DNA of 11,553 nucleotides from Caulobacteraceae bacterium UBA5005 (GCA_002398405.1 DGYN01000086.1:1-11553), one strand, 5' to 3'. Positions 1-6,500 are shown, counted from the first letter of the stretch. Notes: generated by a model not told the origin, from the sequence alone. Numbers and translations are program-made.

Positions 1-1256
1 GCCTGGCCCTGTTCTACGGCGGCCTGGTCCGTCAGAAGAACATGCTCTCCATGCTCATGCAGGTCTCGATCGTGACCGTCGTGGGCATGATGGCCTGGGC
101 CTTCTACGGCTACACCCTGGCCTTCACCGACGGCGGAGGCATGAACAAGTTCATTGGCGGCATGTCCAAGGCCATGCTCAACGGCGCGGTGTTCAACGCC
201 GACGGCGCCTTCACCAATGTGGAGACCTTCTCCAAGGACGTCGTGATCCCTGAAGTGGTCTTCGTCTGCTTCCAGATGACCTTCGCCTGCATCACCGCGG
301 CCTTGGTCCTGGGCGGCGTCGCCGAGCGGATGAAGTTCGCCGCTGTCCTGGTGTTCGCCGTTCTCTGGCCGCTGCTTTCCTACTATCCCATGGCTCACAT
401 GGTCTGGTGGTGGGCCGGCGCGACCTCGGCCTTTGGTCAGACCGCCGATGCGCTCTCCGCCGGCGCGGGCCAGATCTGGGCCTTCGGGGCGCTGGACTTC
501 GCGGGCGGCACCGTGGTGCACATCAACGCCGGTGTGGCGGCCCTGGTGGGCGCATTGATCCTCGGCCCCCGCAAGGGCCACCGGTCCGAAGCCATGCCGC
601 CGCACTCCCTGACCCTCACCCTGGTGGGCGCTGGCCTGCTGTGGGTTGGCTGGTTCGGCTTCAACGCCGGCTCCAACCTGGAAGCCAACGGCTACGCGGG
701 CCTGGCGATGGTCAACACCCTGCTGGCCACCGCCGCGGCGGGCTTCTCCTGGGCCATGGTCGAGTGGATCACGCGCAAGAAGGCCTCGATGCTGGGCCTG
801 GCCTCCGGTCTCGTGGCGGGCCTCGTGGCCGTGACCCCGGCGGCCGGCTTCGCCGGACCCGTGGGCGCCATTGTCCTGGGTCTCGTGGTCAGCCCGGTCT
901 GCGTGTTCTTCTGCTCGATCATCAAGAACGCGCTGAAGTACGACGACAGCCTTGACGCCTTCGGCATCCACGCCGTCGGCGGCATCATTGGCGCTATCGC
1001 CACCGGCATCCTGGTGAACCCCGCCCTCGGCGGCGCCGGTGTTGTCGACTTCACCAATGGCTCGGTCGGCTACGACGCCGCCTTCCAGATTGTGGCTCAG
1101 ATCAAGGGCGTGCTCCTGACCATCGTCTGGTCCGGCGTGGCCTCCAGCATCGTCTTCCTGCTGATCAAGTTCACGATCGGCCTTAGGGCGTCGCCTGAGA
1201 CCGAGGAAGAAGGCCTCGACATCGTCGAGCACGGCGAGCGCGCTTACCACCCGTAA
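1..1256 (+). CDS. amtB: Ammonium transporter AmtB, 5'-truncated by the window
   Basis: This is an inner-membrane channel of the Amt/MEP/Rh family that conducts ammonia/ammonium into the cell. The reading frame (codons from base 3) is open from the window edge, so the true start lies upstream; about 417 residues are visible. The first residues read LALFYGGLVRQKN, a conserved early Amt segment. Family landmarks are present: FQMTF with the gating Phe; DFAGGTVVHINAGVAALV, carrying the first pore His; WFGFNAGS; and DAFGIHAVGGIIGAIATG, carrying the second pore His. Many hydrophobic segments agree with an 11-helix channel. The tail EEEGLDIVEHGERAYHP is the cytoplasmic C-terminus that PII proteins (GlnK) control in this family. 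A partner glnK is often just upstream and would lie outside the window. The gene ends at TAA and is followed by a strong hairpin terminator. Identification is firm. Confidence 0.97.
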   Translation, partial: LALFYGGLVRQKNMLSMLMQVSIVTVVGMMAWAFYGYTLAFTDGGGMNKFIGGMSKAMLNGAVFNADGAFTNVETFSKDVVIPEVVFVCFQMTFACITAALVLGGVAERMKFAAVLVFAVLWPLLSYYPMAHMVWWWAGATSAFGQTADALSAGAGQIWAFGALDFAGGTVVHINAGVAALVGALILGPRKGHRSEAMPPHSLTLTLVGAGLLWVGWFGFNAGSNLEANGYAGLAMVNTLLATAAAGFSWAMVEWITRKKASMLGLASGLVAGLVAVTPAAGFAGPVGAIVLGLVVSPVCVFFCSIIKNALKYDDSLDAFGIHAVGGIIGAIATGILVNPALGGAGVVDFTNGSVGYDAAFQIVAQIKGVLLTIVWSGVASSIVFLLIKFTIGLRASPETEEEGLDIVEHGERAYHP

Positions 1257-1278
1257 GCCGCTTTCCAGAGGGGATATG

Positions 1279-1313
1279 GGGCGCGGGGGGCAACCTCCGC
1301 GCCCTTTCCTTTT
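1279..1313 (+). terminator. Rho-independent terminator of amtB
   Basis: GGGCGCGG (1279-1286) pairs perfectly with CCGCGCCC (1297-1304). The stem can extend inward through G-T, G-C and G-C pairs to a GCAA loop (1290-1293), giving an 11-bp stem. It is followed directly by TTTCCTTTT. It lies 22 bases after the amtB stop codon. A second small palindrome, TGTCGG-AATC-CCGACA (1313-1328), follows at once and could be part of the same 3' structure or a binding site for the next gene. Confidence 0.8.
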
Positions 1314-1391
1314 GTCGGAATCCCGACACGGCGATTGCAACCTTAGGGCTCCGTCCTGAGTTACAACTGACCGCTGGGAGGAGTAAGCCCC

Positions 1392-1598
1392 TTGTCAGAG
1401 TTCAAACCGCTGGCCGCCCAACCGCTCACCGCTGAAGAGCTCGACGGCCTGAAGAAGCAGATTTTCACCGCCGCGCGCCGCATGTCGAACGAGCAGATCC
1501 TCGATCTCGCCGACGCCCTGCACGACGTCATCCGCGCCCGCCAGGCGATCCGGCGGACCCACGGGATAGAAAGAATTTCCTTCGCCGCCGAAGCGTAG
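1392..1598 (+). CDS. Small protein of unknown function (68 aa)
   Basis: I do not recognise this family. The frame starts at TTG, preceded by a very good Shine-Dalgarno GGGAGGAG (1376-1383) eight bases upstream. This supports translation and fixes the start, as no ATG fits. The product is soluble, with no signal peptide or membrane segment. It appears mostly helical, with a charged amphipathic stretch around residues 17-56 (TAEELDGLKKQIF, then MSNEQILDLADALHDVIRAR) and a short basic tail ending FAAEA. The spacing of hydrophobic residues suggests a two-helix bundle or a small dimer. It sits alone between the amtB terminator and a convergent hairpin-rich gap, so it is probably a monocistronic gene. 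No promoter could be assigned with confidence. A link to nitrogen control through the amtB neighbour is possible but unsupported. Confidence 0.7.
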   Translation: MSEFKPLAAQPLTAEELDGLKKQIFTAARRMSNEQILDLADALHDVIRARQAIRRTHGIERISFAAEA

Positions 1599-1612
1599 CG
1601 AAGCCTCCTGTT

Positions 1613-1755
1613 CCTCGCCCCCGCCACGCGGGGGAGAGGCTAGGTGAGGGGGCGCCGCGCGTCTGTGCGGCAAGAGATGACCTTGGGAATTCGCCAACCT
1701 TTTGACGCCCACACTCTGTTGCAGGCAGCTCCCCCTCAATAGATGAGGGGGCGAG
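1613..1755. repeat. Hairpin-rich intergenic element between convergent genes
   Basis: The gap between two convergent genes holds two GC-rich hairpins about 100 bp apart. The first is CCCCCGC-CAC-GCGGGGG (1618-1634). The second is CCCCCTCA-ATAGA-TGAGGGGG (1731-1751), a perfect 8-bp stem with a 5-base loop. The word TGAGGGGGCG occurs at both 1645-1654 and 1744-1753. The GGGGAGAGG...GTGAGGGGG style resembles intergenic repeats that are common in Caulobacterales genomes, but this is recognition from memory and not a search. The hairpins lack clean T-tracts, though they may act as a bidirectional transcript end. No ORF in this stretch looks real. Confidence 0.5.
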
Positions 1756-1772
1756 GAACTAAACGGCTGAAG

Positions 1773-2759
1773 CTACAGCTTCCCTCTCAACCACCCCGCC
1801 GCCGCCGCCGCCGCTTCCTGCGTTTGCCCGGGAGTGAGCGCATGTTTGGCGCCGGGAATCGCCCGCACCTCGGTGGGCCCTTTGAGCGCCTTTTGGGTGG
1901 CGACCGCGTTCTTCTCATTATCGACCCGCTCGTCCGCGCCCGCCGTGATGAACTGCACTGCGACCGTCGCGGGGATGGCGTCTGTCCGCCAGAAGGGCAT
2001 GTATTCCGCCACCGCCAGCCGGGCCTCCGCTGCATTGCGCGCCTTGCCCTCCGCCGCCGACTGAGGCGGGCGGCCCTCCCTTGCCAGGCGGACCATCTCG
2101 GCCTGGGTTTTCGCGTCCGGCACGAAAGACTTCTTCTCCACCCCCGCCCCCTGGATGATCGGCGTCACCGCCACCCCCGCCTTGGGCCGCGCATCCATCC
2201 CTAAGACCGAGATCACGTGCCCGCCGCCCATGTCGACCCCCAGCACCCCGATCTTGGCCCGGTCGATCCCGGCTTCGGACTGCAGATAGGTGATGGCGTT
2301 GCGGATATCCTGCACCTGGTGCTCGGGATCGAGCCTGCCCCGGCGGATGACCAGCTTGGGGGTGTGCAGGGAAAACCGCTGCCGGTCGTCCACCTCCACC
2401 CGCTCGTTCAGATAGATAAAGCCCCCCGACCGGCCCCAGCCGCGGTAGTCGATGGATAAGGCCACAATCCCCTGCCCGGCCAAGGCCGCGGCATAGGCGT
2501 CCAGGCTCTCCGCCGTCTGGCCCCAGCCGGGGGCCAGAACGACGCCCGGAACAGACCCCGAGGCGGCGAAATTGGCGGGGATGAACAGCCGTCCCGAGAC
2601 CTCCACCTGTTCGGAGAACCAGCGCGCTTCCTTGAGCTGGACTCCGGCCGGCAGGGCCGTCGCCGTCGAAAGGGCGGCGGCGGGAACGCGGGTCTGGGCG
2701 ATGGCTACGCCGCCAAGCGCGAGGCCCGCGGCAAGGATCAAGGCGAGGGATTTTCTCAT
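1773..2759 (-). CDS. Exported alpha/beta hydrolase with Asp at the nucleophile position
   Basis: A 328-residue alpha/beta-hydrolase-fold protein of the dienelactone hydrolase/BAAT-like type. The start is ATG at 2759, preceded by GGGAGAAG; the frame is open further upstream, but that part overlaps the neighbouring gene. Residues 1-22 form a signal peptide (RK, hydrophobic core, AIA-Q), so the product is probably periplasmic. The strand APGWG (76-80) is in the place of the oxyanion HG motif, and SIDYRGWGRSGG (102-113) is typical. The nucleophile elbow reads G174-V-D176-M-G178, with Asp where Ser is expected. The likely acid is D276 (GADERVD) and the His is H306 (GAKHAL). Asp nucleophiles are known in dehalogenases and epoxide hydrolases of this fold. 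The substrate is unknown. It follows the related upstream hydrolase by 11 bases, probably as one operon. A GCC run (1798-1812) encodes a six-Ala stretch near the C-terminus. Confidence 0.88.
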   Translation of the reverse strand: MRKSLALILAAGLALGGVAIAQTRVPAAALSTATALPAGVQLKEARWFSEQVEVSGRLFIPANFAASGSVPGVVLAPGWGQTAESLDAYAAALAGQGIVALSIDYRGWGRSGGFIYLNERVEVDDRQRFSLHTPKLVIRRGRLDPEHQVQDIRNAITYLQSEAGIDRAKIGVLGVDMGGGHVISVLGMDARPKAGVAVTPIIQGAGVEKKSFVPDAKTQAEMVRLAREGRPPQSAAEGKARNAAEARLAVAEYMPFWRTDAIPATVAVQFITAGADERVDNEKNAVATQKALKGPTEVRAIPGAKHALTPGQTQEAAAAAAGWLRGKL

Positions 2760-2770
2760 CCGTCTTCTCC

Positions 2771-3916
2771 CTAGCGCTTTGCCGGGCGAGCTTCGCCCAG
2801 GTGCTTGATGTACCAGTCGGCCGCCAGGTTCGAGCCGACCTCGAAGGCCGGCCCCGAATAGGGCTGGAAGTGGGTCAGGGTCGGGAAGACAATGACCTGC
2901 GCCGGCACGCCCCGTCCCTTGAAATAGGCTGCCGTCGGGATGGCCCCCCGGCCGGGATTTCCGACCAGCTGGTCGCGCTCGGCCGGCAGCCAAAGGATCG
3001 CCGTCGTGGGCCGCACCCGGTCGAACTGGCCCGGGCCGTTGATGTCGCGGTTGCGGGTATTGCCGAAGGTGTCGATCTTGGTCGGGAAGGAAAAGCCCGC
3101 GTCGCTCTCGCCGCCCTGGCCGGTCTTGACCCTCTGGATGGCGTCGGTCAGGGCCGGCCCCGTCAGATTGACCTGCCTGGGCGCGCCTGGCGGCGTCGAC
3201 ATGACGTGGATCACCGAGGCCTTCACCCGCCCGTCCACCGTGATCAGCTGATGGGTCACCGAGCCGCCGTTGCTGGTCGCCCAGGTTCCGATGCGGTTGG
3301 GATCGATGCCCGCCTCCCCCTGCAGGAAGGAGACGGCGGCGCGGAAGGCCTGGACCTCATGGACGTTATTGAGGTTGGTGCGCTTGATCTTCACCGGCGC
3401 GTTTTTCAGCGTCACCACGTCCCGGTCGGTCGAGGTGTCCGGCGCCTGCAGCAAAAGCTCGTCCGTTCCGGAATCCGAATAGCCATAGCTCTGGTAGTCG
3501 ATGGCCATGGCCGGGATGCCGCGCTCGGCGATCCGGGCGGCGTATTTCTCAATGCCCAGCGAGACCGCATTGATCCCGTGGCCGACCACCACCGCCGGAT
3601 AGGATTTCGATTTCGGATCAAACCCCTTGGGCAGATAAAGCTTGCCGTAAAGCCTTGTCCCGCCATCGACATAGAAACTCACCTGCCGGGTCGTAACCCC
3701 GTCGGCCAGGACATAGACCCAATCCTCCGGCAGGGTCGCCTCGCGCTTCCACTTGGGGTCCGCGCCCTGGGCGATGATCACGTCCCTGGCCTGATCCATC
3801 CGGGTTGTCGGAATCTCGAAGGACGCGGTCTGGGCCATGGCCGCCGCGGTCAATGCCGCGGTCAGCGCAATCCCGGCGGCAAGGATCGCCGCGCGCCGTC
3901 TTTTAGCGGATGACAT
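2771..3916 (-). CDS. Exported alpha/beta hydrolase (serine type)
   Basis: A 381-residue secreted or periplasmic alpha/beta hydrolase. An in-frame ATG lies 51 bases further upstream, but ATG at 3916 is chosen because it follows AGGAGGAA at ideal distance and begins a good signal peptide (KRRR, hydrophobic core, AMA-Q, cleavage near residue 28). Visible fold landmarks: VVVGHG (109-114), with the HG oxyanion motif; AIDYQSYGYSDSG (138-150); nucleophile elbow A213-T-S215-N-G217; acid candidate D315 (PAERDQ); and catalytic His H349 (LTHF). About 75 residues precede the core and may form an extra N-terminal domain. It is clearly paralogous to the downstream hydrolase: FLQGEAGIDPNRIG here matches YLQSEAGIDRAKIG there. 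The pair is transcribed away from pckA. The substrate cannot be told from sequence; an ester is most likely. It might be annotated simply as a prolyl-oligopeptidase-like or DLH-family protein. Confidence 0.9.
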   Translation of the reverse strand: MSSAKRRRAAILAAGIALTAALTAAAMAQTASFEIPTTRMDQARDVIIAQGADPKWKREATLPEDWVYVLADGVTTRQVSFYVDGGTRLYGKLYLPKGFDPKSKSYPAVVVGHGINAVSLGIEKYAARIAERGIPAMAIDYQSYGYSDSGTDELLLQAPDTSTDRDVVTLKNAPVKIKRTNLNNVHEVQAFRAAVSFLQGEAGIDPNRIGTWATSNGGSVTHQLITVDGRVKASVIHVMSTPPGAPRQVNLTGPALTDAIQRVKTGQGGESDAGFSFPTKIDTFGNTRNRDINGPGQFDRVRPTTAILWLPAERDQLVGNPGRGAIPTAAYFKGRGVPAQVIVFPTLTHFQPYSGPAFEVGSNLAADWYIKHLGEARPAKR

Positions 3917-4187
3917 GGCCGTTTCCTCCTGCGCGAGACCGGATCGAGCCGGACTCATTTTTCGCATCTCGGCCGCACGCTATCCCGGCTGGCGCCCACG
4001 CTCAAGACGCGCAAAACGTGCGTTTCGGCGCAAACCATGCTGCGGAATGCTGTTAGCATTTGCCGCACAATTGATTCACCGGTTAGGGCTTGCTCGTGGT
4101 TGTCTAAGACGGCGCTTGCCCTTAATGGAGCGCTCCTCGGCGCCTATTTGACAGTATCGCTGCCGCCAAGTTCCGTGGGAGACCTCA
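3917..4187. promoter_or_regulatory. Divergent promoter region between the hydrolase pair and pckA
   Basis: This 271-bp stretch separates divergently read genes and must hold promoters for both. It contains the inverted repeat AAACG-TG-CGTTT (4014-4025) and a larger one at 4042-4066 (listed separately). No convincing -35/-10 pair was found for either gene. TTGACA at 4148-4153 lies too close to the pckA start to be its -35 box unless the leader is almost absent. The pckA ribosome site GGGAGA is at 4177-4182. Short reading frames across the region look like chance. Confidence 0.55.
4042..4066. promoter_or_regulatory. Candidate operator (inverted repeat) upstream of pckA
   Basis: AATGCT (4046-4051) and AGCATT (4055-4060) are perfect inverted arms around GTT, flanked by GCGG (4042-4045) and CCGC (4063-4066) with a two-base offset. 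ATGCTG also recurs at 4037-4042 and 4047-4052, one helical turn apart. Its place about 120 bp upstream of pckA and the same distance from the hydrolase start suits a regulator of either or both. No regulator can be named. Confidence 0.35.
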
Positions 4188-6062
4188 ATGACCGCGACCA
4201 TCCCAGGCCTCGATCAAGCGCCGACAAGACACGCCAAGCTGATCGCGTGGGTCAAGGAGGTCGCCGCCCTCACGGAGCCGGATCGAGTACACTGGTGCGA
4301 TGGCTCCGACGCGGAATGGGAAGCCCTTACCGCCGAGCTTATCGAAAAAGGCACGCTCAAACGGCTGAACCCGGAAAAGCGCCCCAACTCCTTCCTCGCC
4401 CTCTCTGACCCCCGGGACGTCGCCCGGGTCGAAAGCCGGACCTTCATCTGTTCTGAAAAGAAGGAAGACGCCGGCCCGACGAACAACTGGCTCGATCCCA
4501 CCGAGATGCGGGCCGACCTCAAGGATCTCTTCAAGGGATGCATGAAAGGCCGGACCCTCTATGTGGTCCCCTTCTCCATGGGTCCCGTCGGCTCCAAGAT
4601 CTCCGCCCTGGGCGTCGAGATCACCGACAGCGCCTATGTCGCCACCTCGATGCGCGTCATGACCCGCATGGGCAAGGCGGCCCTGGACCATCTGGGCGAC
4701 GACGGCTTCTTCGTCCCCTGCCTGCACTCCCTGGGCGCGCCGCTGGCCGACGGCCAGGCGGACGTGCCGTGGCCCTGCAACGACATCAAATACATCGTCC
4801 ACTTCCCCGAAACCCGGGAAATCTGGTCCTACGGCTCGGGCTACGGCGGCAACGCCCTCCTGGGCAAGAAGTGCTACGCGCTGCGCATCGCCTCGGTCAT
4901 GGCCCGCGATGAGGGGTGGCTCGCCGAGCATATGCTGATCCTAAAGCTGACCCCGCCCGCCGGCGAGGGGACGCCCAAATACATCGCCGCCGCCTTCCCC
5001 TCGGCCTGCGGCAAGACCAACCTCGCCATGCTGCAACCGACCATTCCCGGCTGGAAGGCCGAGTGCATCGGCGACGACATCTGCTGGATGCGTTTTGGCG
5101 ACGATGGCCGCCTCTACGCCATCAACCCGGAAGCCGGCTTCTTCGGCGTCGCGCCCGGCACCAGCGAGAAGACCAATCGTCACGCACTCGGCAGCCTCAA
5201 TGCCAACACCGTCTTCACCAACGTCGCGCTCACCGCCGACGGCGACATCTGGTGGGAGGGCCTGACCGATGAAGCCCCCGCCGGTCTCACCGACTGGAAG
5301 GGCAACCCTTACGATCCGGAATCAGGCCAGCCGGCCGCCCACCCTAACGCCCGCTTCGCCTGCCCCGCCGGCCAGTGCCCGGTGATCGCGCCCGAGTGGG
5401 AAGATCCCGCCGGCGTTCCCATCGACGCCATCCTGTTCGGCGGCCGCCGCGCGTCCGCCGTGCCCCTCGTCACCGAGGCCTTCGACTGGCAGCACGGGGT
5501 CTTCATGGCCTCCAACGTCGCCTCCGAAGGCACCGCCGCGGCGGAGAACAAGGTCGGCGAACTGCGCCGCGATCCCTTCGCCATGCTGCCCTTCTGCGGC
5601 TACAATATGGGCGACTACTTCGGCCACTGGCTGAAGGTCGGCAAGAAATCCGGCGCCAAGCTGCCGAAGATTTACTTCGTCAACTGGTTCCGCAAAAACG
5701 CTCAAGGCAAGTTCGTCTGGCCGGGCTTTGGCGACAACTCCCGCGTCCTCAAGTGGATCGCCCAGCGCCTCGACGGCAAGGCCGCCGCCAAGGAAACCGC
5801 CATCGGCCTCCTCCCCGCCAAGGGCAGCCTGGATCTGTCTGGCCTCTCAGTCACCGAAGCCGACATGGACCTGCTCACCAGCGTCGACGCCGAAGTCTGG
5901 CGCGAAGAAGCCTCCCTCGTCCCCGCCCACTACGAAACCTTCGGCGCGGCCTGCCCGAAGGAACTCTGGGCCGAACTGGCGTCCCTCAAGGAACGCCTGG
6001 AAGCCCGCGAACCCGCTAACGAAGACGCCGGCCGGGCGAAGGCGACCGTCGCCGTCGGATAA
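4188..6062 (+). CDS. pckA: Phosphoenolpyruvate carboxykinase (GTP-dependent)
   Basis: This cytosolic enzyme converts oxaloacetate and GTP to phosphoenolpyruvate, CO2 and GDP, the entry step of gluconeogenesis from TCA-cycle carbon (EC 4.1.1.32). The 624-residue length matches the GTP-type family. Landmarks in order: VESRTF (81-86), with the substrate-binding Arg84; GYGGNALLGKKCYALR (218-233), with the metal-ligand Lys; EHML (247-250), with the metal-ligand His; the P-loop-like FPSACGKTNLAM (270-281), with the hyper-reactive Cys274 of the GTP class; ECIGDDICWM (292-301), with the metal-ligand Asp; FGGRR (417-421); the lid region around DPFAMLPFCGYN (462-473); and the guanine-binding WPGFGDN (511-517). 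Nothing is truncated. Start is ATG with GGGAGA five bases before it. The last ~25 residues are charged and variable. The stop codon is followed after three bases by copy 1 of a hairpin repeat, which may form the mRNA 3' end. The call rests on the invariant motifs and is firm. Confidence 0.98.
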   Translation: MTATIPGLDQAPTRHAKLIAWVKEVAALTEPDRVHWCDGSDAEWEALTAELIEKGTLKRLNPEKRPNSFLALSDPRDVARVESRTFICSEKKEDAGPTNNWLDPTEMRADLKDLFKGCMKGRTLYVVPFSMGPVGSKISALGVEITDSAYVATSMRVMTRMGKAALDHLGDDGFFVPCLHSLGAPLADGQADVPWPCNDIKYIVHFPETREIWSYGSGYGGNALLGKKCYALRIASVMARDEGWLAEHMLILKLTPPAGEGTPKYIAAAFPSACGKTNLAMLQPTIPGWKAECIGDDICWMRFGDDGRLYAINPEAGFFGVAPGTSEKTNRHALGSLNANTVFTNVALTADGDIWWEGLTDEAPAGLTDWKGNPYDPESGQPAAHPNARFACPAGQCPVIAPEWEDPAGVPIDAILFGGRRASAVPLVTEAFDWQHGVFMASNVASEGTAAAENKVGELRRDPFAMLPFCGYNMGDYFGHWLKVGKKSGAKLPKIYFVNWFRKNAQGKFVWPGFGDNSRVLKWIAQRLDGKAAAKETAIGLLPAKGSLDLSGLSVTEADMDLLTSVDAEVWREEASLVPAHYETFGAACPKELWAELASLKERLEAREPANEDAGRAKATVAVG

Positions 6063-6065
6063 CCC

Positions 6066-6172
6066 GGGGACATGTACCTCCGGTACGTGTCCCCTCGCCC
6101 CTGCGGAGCGTCCCTACCCGGGCCGCCACGTTCAAGACCGCTAAGGGACACGTACCTTCGGAACATGTCCCT
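6066..6172 (+). repeat. 107-bp hairpin-ended repeat, copy 1
   Basis: This copy begins three bases after the pckA stop and is 101/107 identical, without gaps, to copy 2 at 6909-7015. Its left end is a hairpin, GGGACATGTACC-TCC-GGTACGTGTCCC (11 of 12 pairs, 6067-6093). Its right end is another, GGGACACGTACC-TTC-GGAACATGTCCC (10 of 12 pairs, 6145-6171). The two ends are also inverted copies of each other, so the unit has ~28-bp terminal inverted repeats that are themselves foldback. This is the architecture of REP/BIME or MITE-like elements. It carries no gene of its own. The hairpins may shield or end the pckA transcript, although no T-tract follows. Confidence 0.9.
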
Positions 6173-6192
6173 GCCCTCCGTCGCAACTGCGG

Positions 6193-6208
6193 GCGCATAA
6201 TTCTGCGC
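6193..6208. promoter_or_regulatory. Operator-like palindrome, upstream copy (hicAB)
   Basis: GCGCA-TAATTC-TGCGC is a perfect inverted repeat with 5-bp arms and a six-base AT-rich centre. The same arms and spacing recur at 6237-6252, 44 bp downstream. Together they look like a pair of binding sites for the HicB ribbon-helix-helix domain, which in this family represses its own operon. Confidence 0.55.
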
Positions 6209-6216
6209 ACAGACCC

Positions 6217-6247
6217 TTGACCCCATGACGCTGCAGGCGCATATTAT
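6217..6247 (+). promoter_or_regulatory. Likely hicAB promoter
   Basis: TTGACC (6217-6222) matches the -35 consensus in five of six bases, and TATTAT (6242-6247) matches the -10 consensus in five of six. The spacer is 19 bp; a -10 box at 6240-6245 would give 17 bp. The -10 box is exactly the centre of the downstream GCGCA-N6-TGCGC palindrome, so a bound repressor would block it. The hicA start codon is 28 bases beyond. Confidence 0.5.
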
Positions 6248-6252
6248 TGCGC
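6237..6252. promoter_or_regulatory. Operator-like palindrome over the -10 box (hicAB)
   Basis: GCGCA-TATTAT-TGCGC repeats the arms and spacing of the upstream site (6193-6208). Extending outward, both copies share GGCGCATA at the left and TGCGCA at the right. Its position on the -10 hexamer indicates negative autoregulation, as known for HicB and other RHH antitoxins. Confidence 0.55.
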
Positions 6253-6274
6253 ATGTCTGCTCACAAGGGAGCCG

Positions 6275-6463
6275 ATGCCAAAGCCAGAAGCCAACCGTCT
6301 CAACATCACCCGTCGGCTGGAGCAGGACGGATGGTTAAACGAGGGGGGAGCGAAACACGATCTCTACCGCCACCCAGGTCGGCTGGGCGTGATCATCGTT
6401 CCCAGACACAAGGTGCTGAGCCCCGGCGTGGCCCGGTCCATCGGAAAGGCGGCGGGCTGGTAA
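6275..6463 (+). CDS. hicA: HicA-family mRNA interferase toxin
   Basis: A 62-residue protein of the HicA/YcfA-like family (a small dsRBD-like fold), the toxin of a type II toxin-antitoxin pair that cleaves mRNA in the cytoplasm. Pattern seen: LEQDGW (15-20), a helix end typical of the family; GGAKHDLYRHP (24-34), in which His28 is the probable catalytic residue; then GVIIVPRHKVLSPGVARSIGKAAGW, matching the family pattern of a strand, VPRH, an SPG turn and a final helix. The more common GSH motif is GAKH here, as in one HicA subgroup. Length is normal for HicA. Start ATG has AAGGGAG (6265-6271) three bases upstream, rather close. The antitoxin gene follows after 34 bases. The call is supported by the toxin/antitoxin order and the shared promoter. 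Confidence 0.88.
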   Translation: MPKPEANRLNITRRLEQDGWLNEGGAKHDLYRHPGRLGVIIVPRHKVLSPGVARSIGKAAGW

Positions 6464-6482
6464 GCCCCACCGATACATGACC

Positions 6483-6500
6483 AAGGAGGGTCAGGTTTTG
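6483..6500 (+). promoter_or_regulatory. Ribosome binding site and TTG start of hicB
   Basis: AAGGAGGG (6483-6490) lies seven bases before TTG (6498-6500). An in-frame ATG at 6477 has no ribosome site ahead of it and would place this strong Shine-Dalgarno inside the coding sequence. The TTG is therefore the better start. Confidence 0.65.

Noticed and set aside
1798..1812. GCC triplet run as a phase-variable microsatellite
   Set aside because: Five units coding for an Ala stretch keep the frame on any whole-unit slip, so it would not switch the gene on or off.
2801..3913. A 370-residue plus-strand open frame opposite the upstream hydrolase gene
   Set aside because: It is the complement of a well-supported hydrolase; the translation is rich in Arg/Gly/His with no motifs, as expected for an antisense frame in GC-rich DNA.
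4148..4176. TTGACA as the pckA -35 box
   Set aside because: A -10 box at the right distance (TTCCGT) is poor and the transcript would begin inside the ribosome binding site.
4185..4931. A 248-residue minus-strand open frame opposite pckA
   Set aside because: It is a shadow of pckA codon usage, with no recognisable domain and no ribosome site I could credit.
6066..6093. Repeat hairpin as a classical rho-independent terminator of pckA
   Set aside because: The stem is good, but CTCGCCC follows instead of a T-tract. A role in 3' end protection is possible but not claimed as a terminator.
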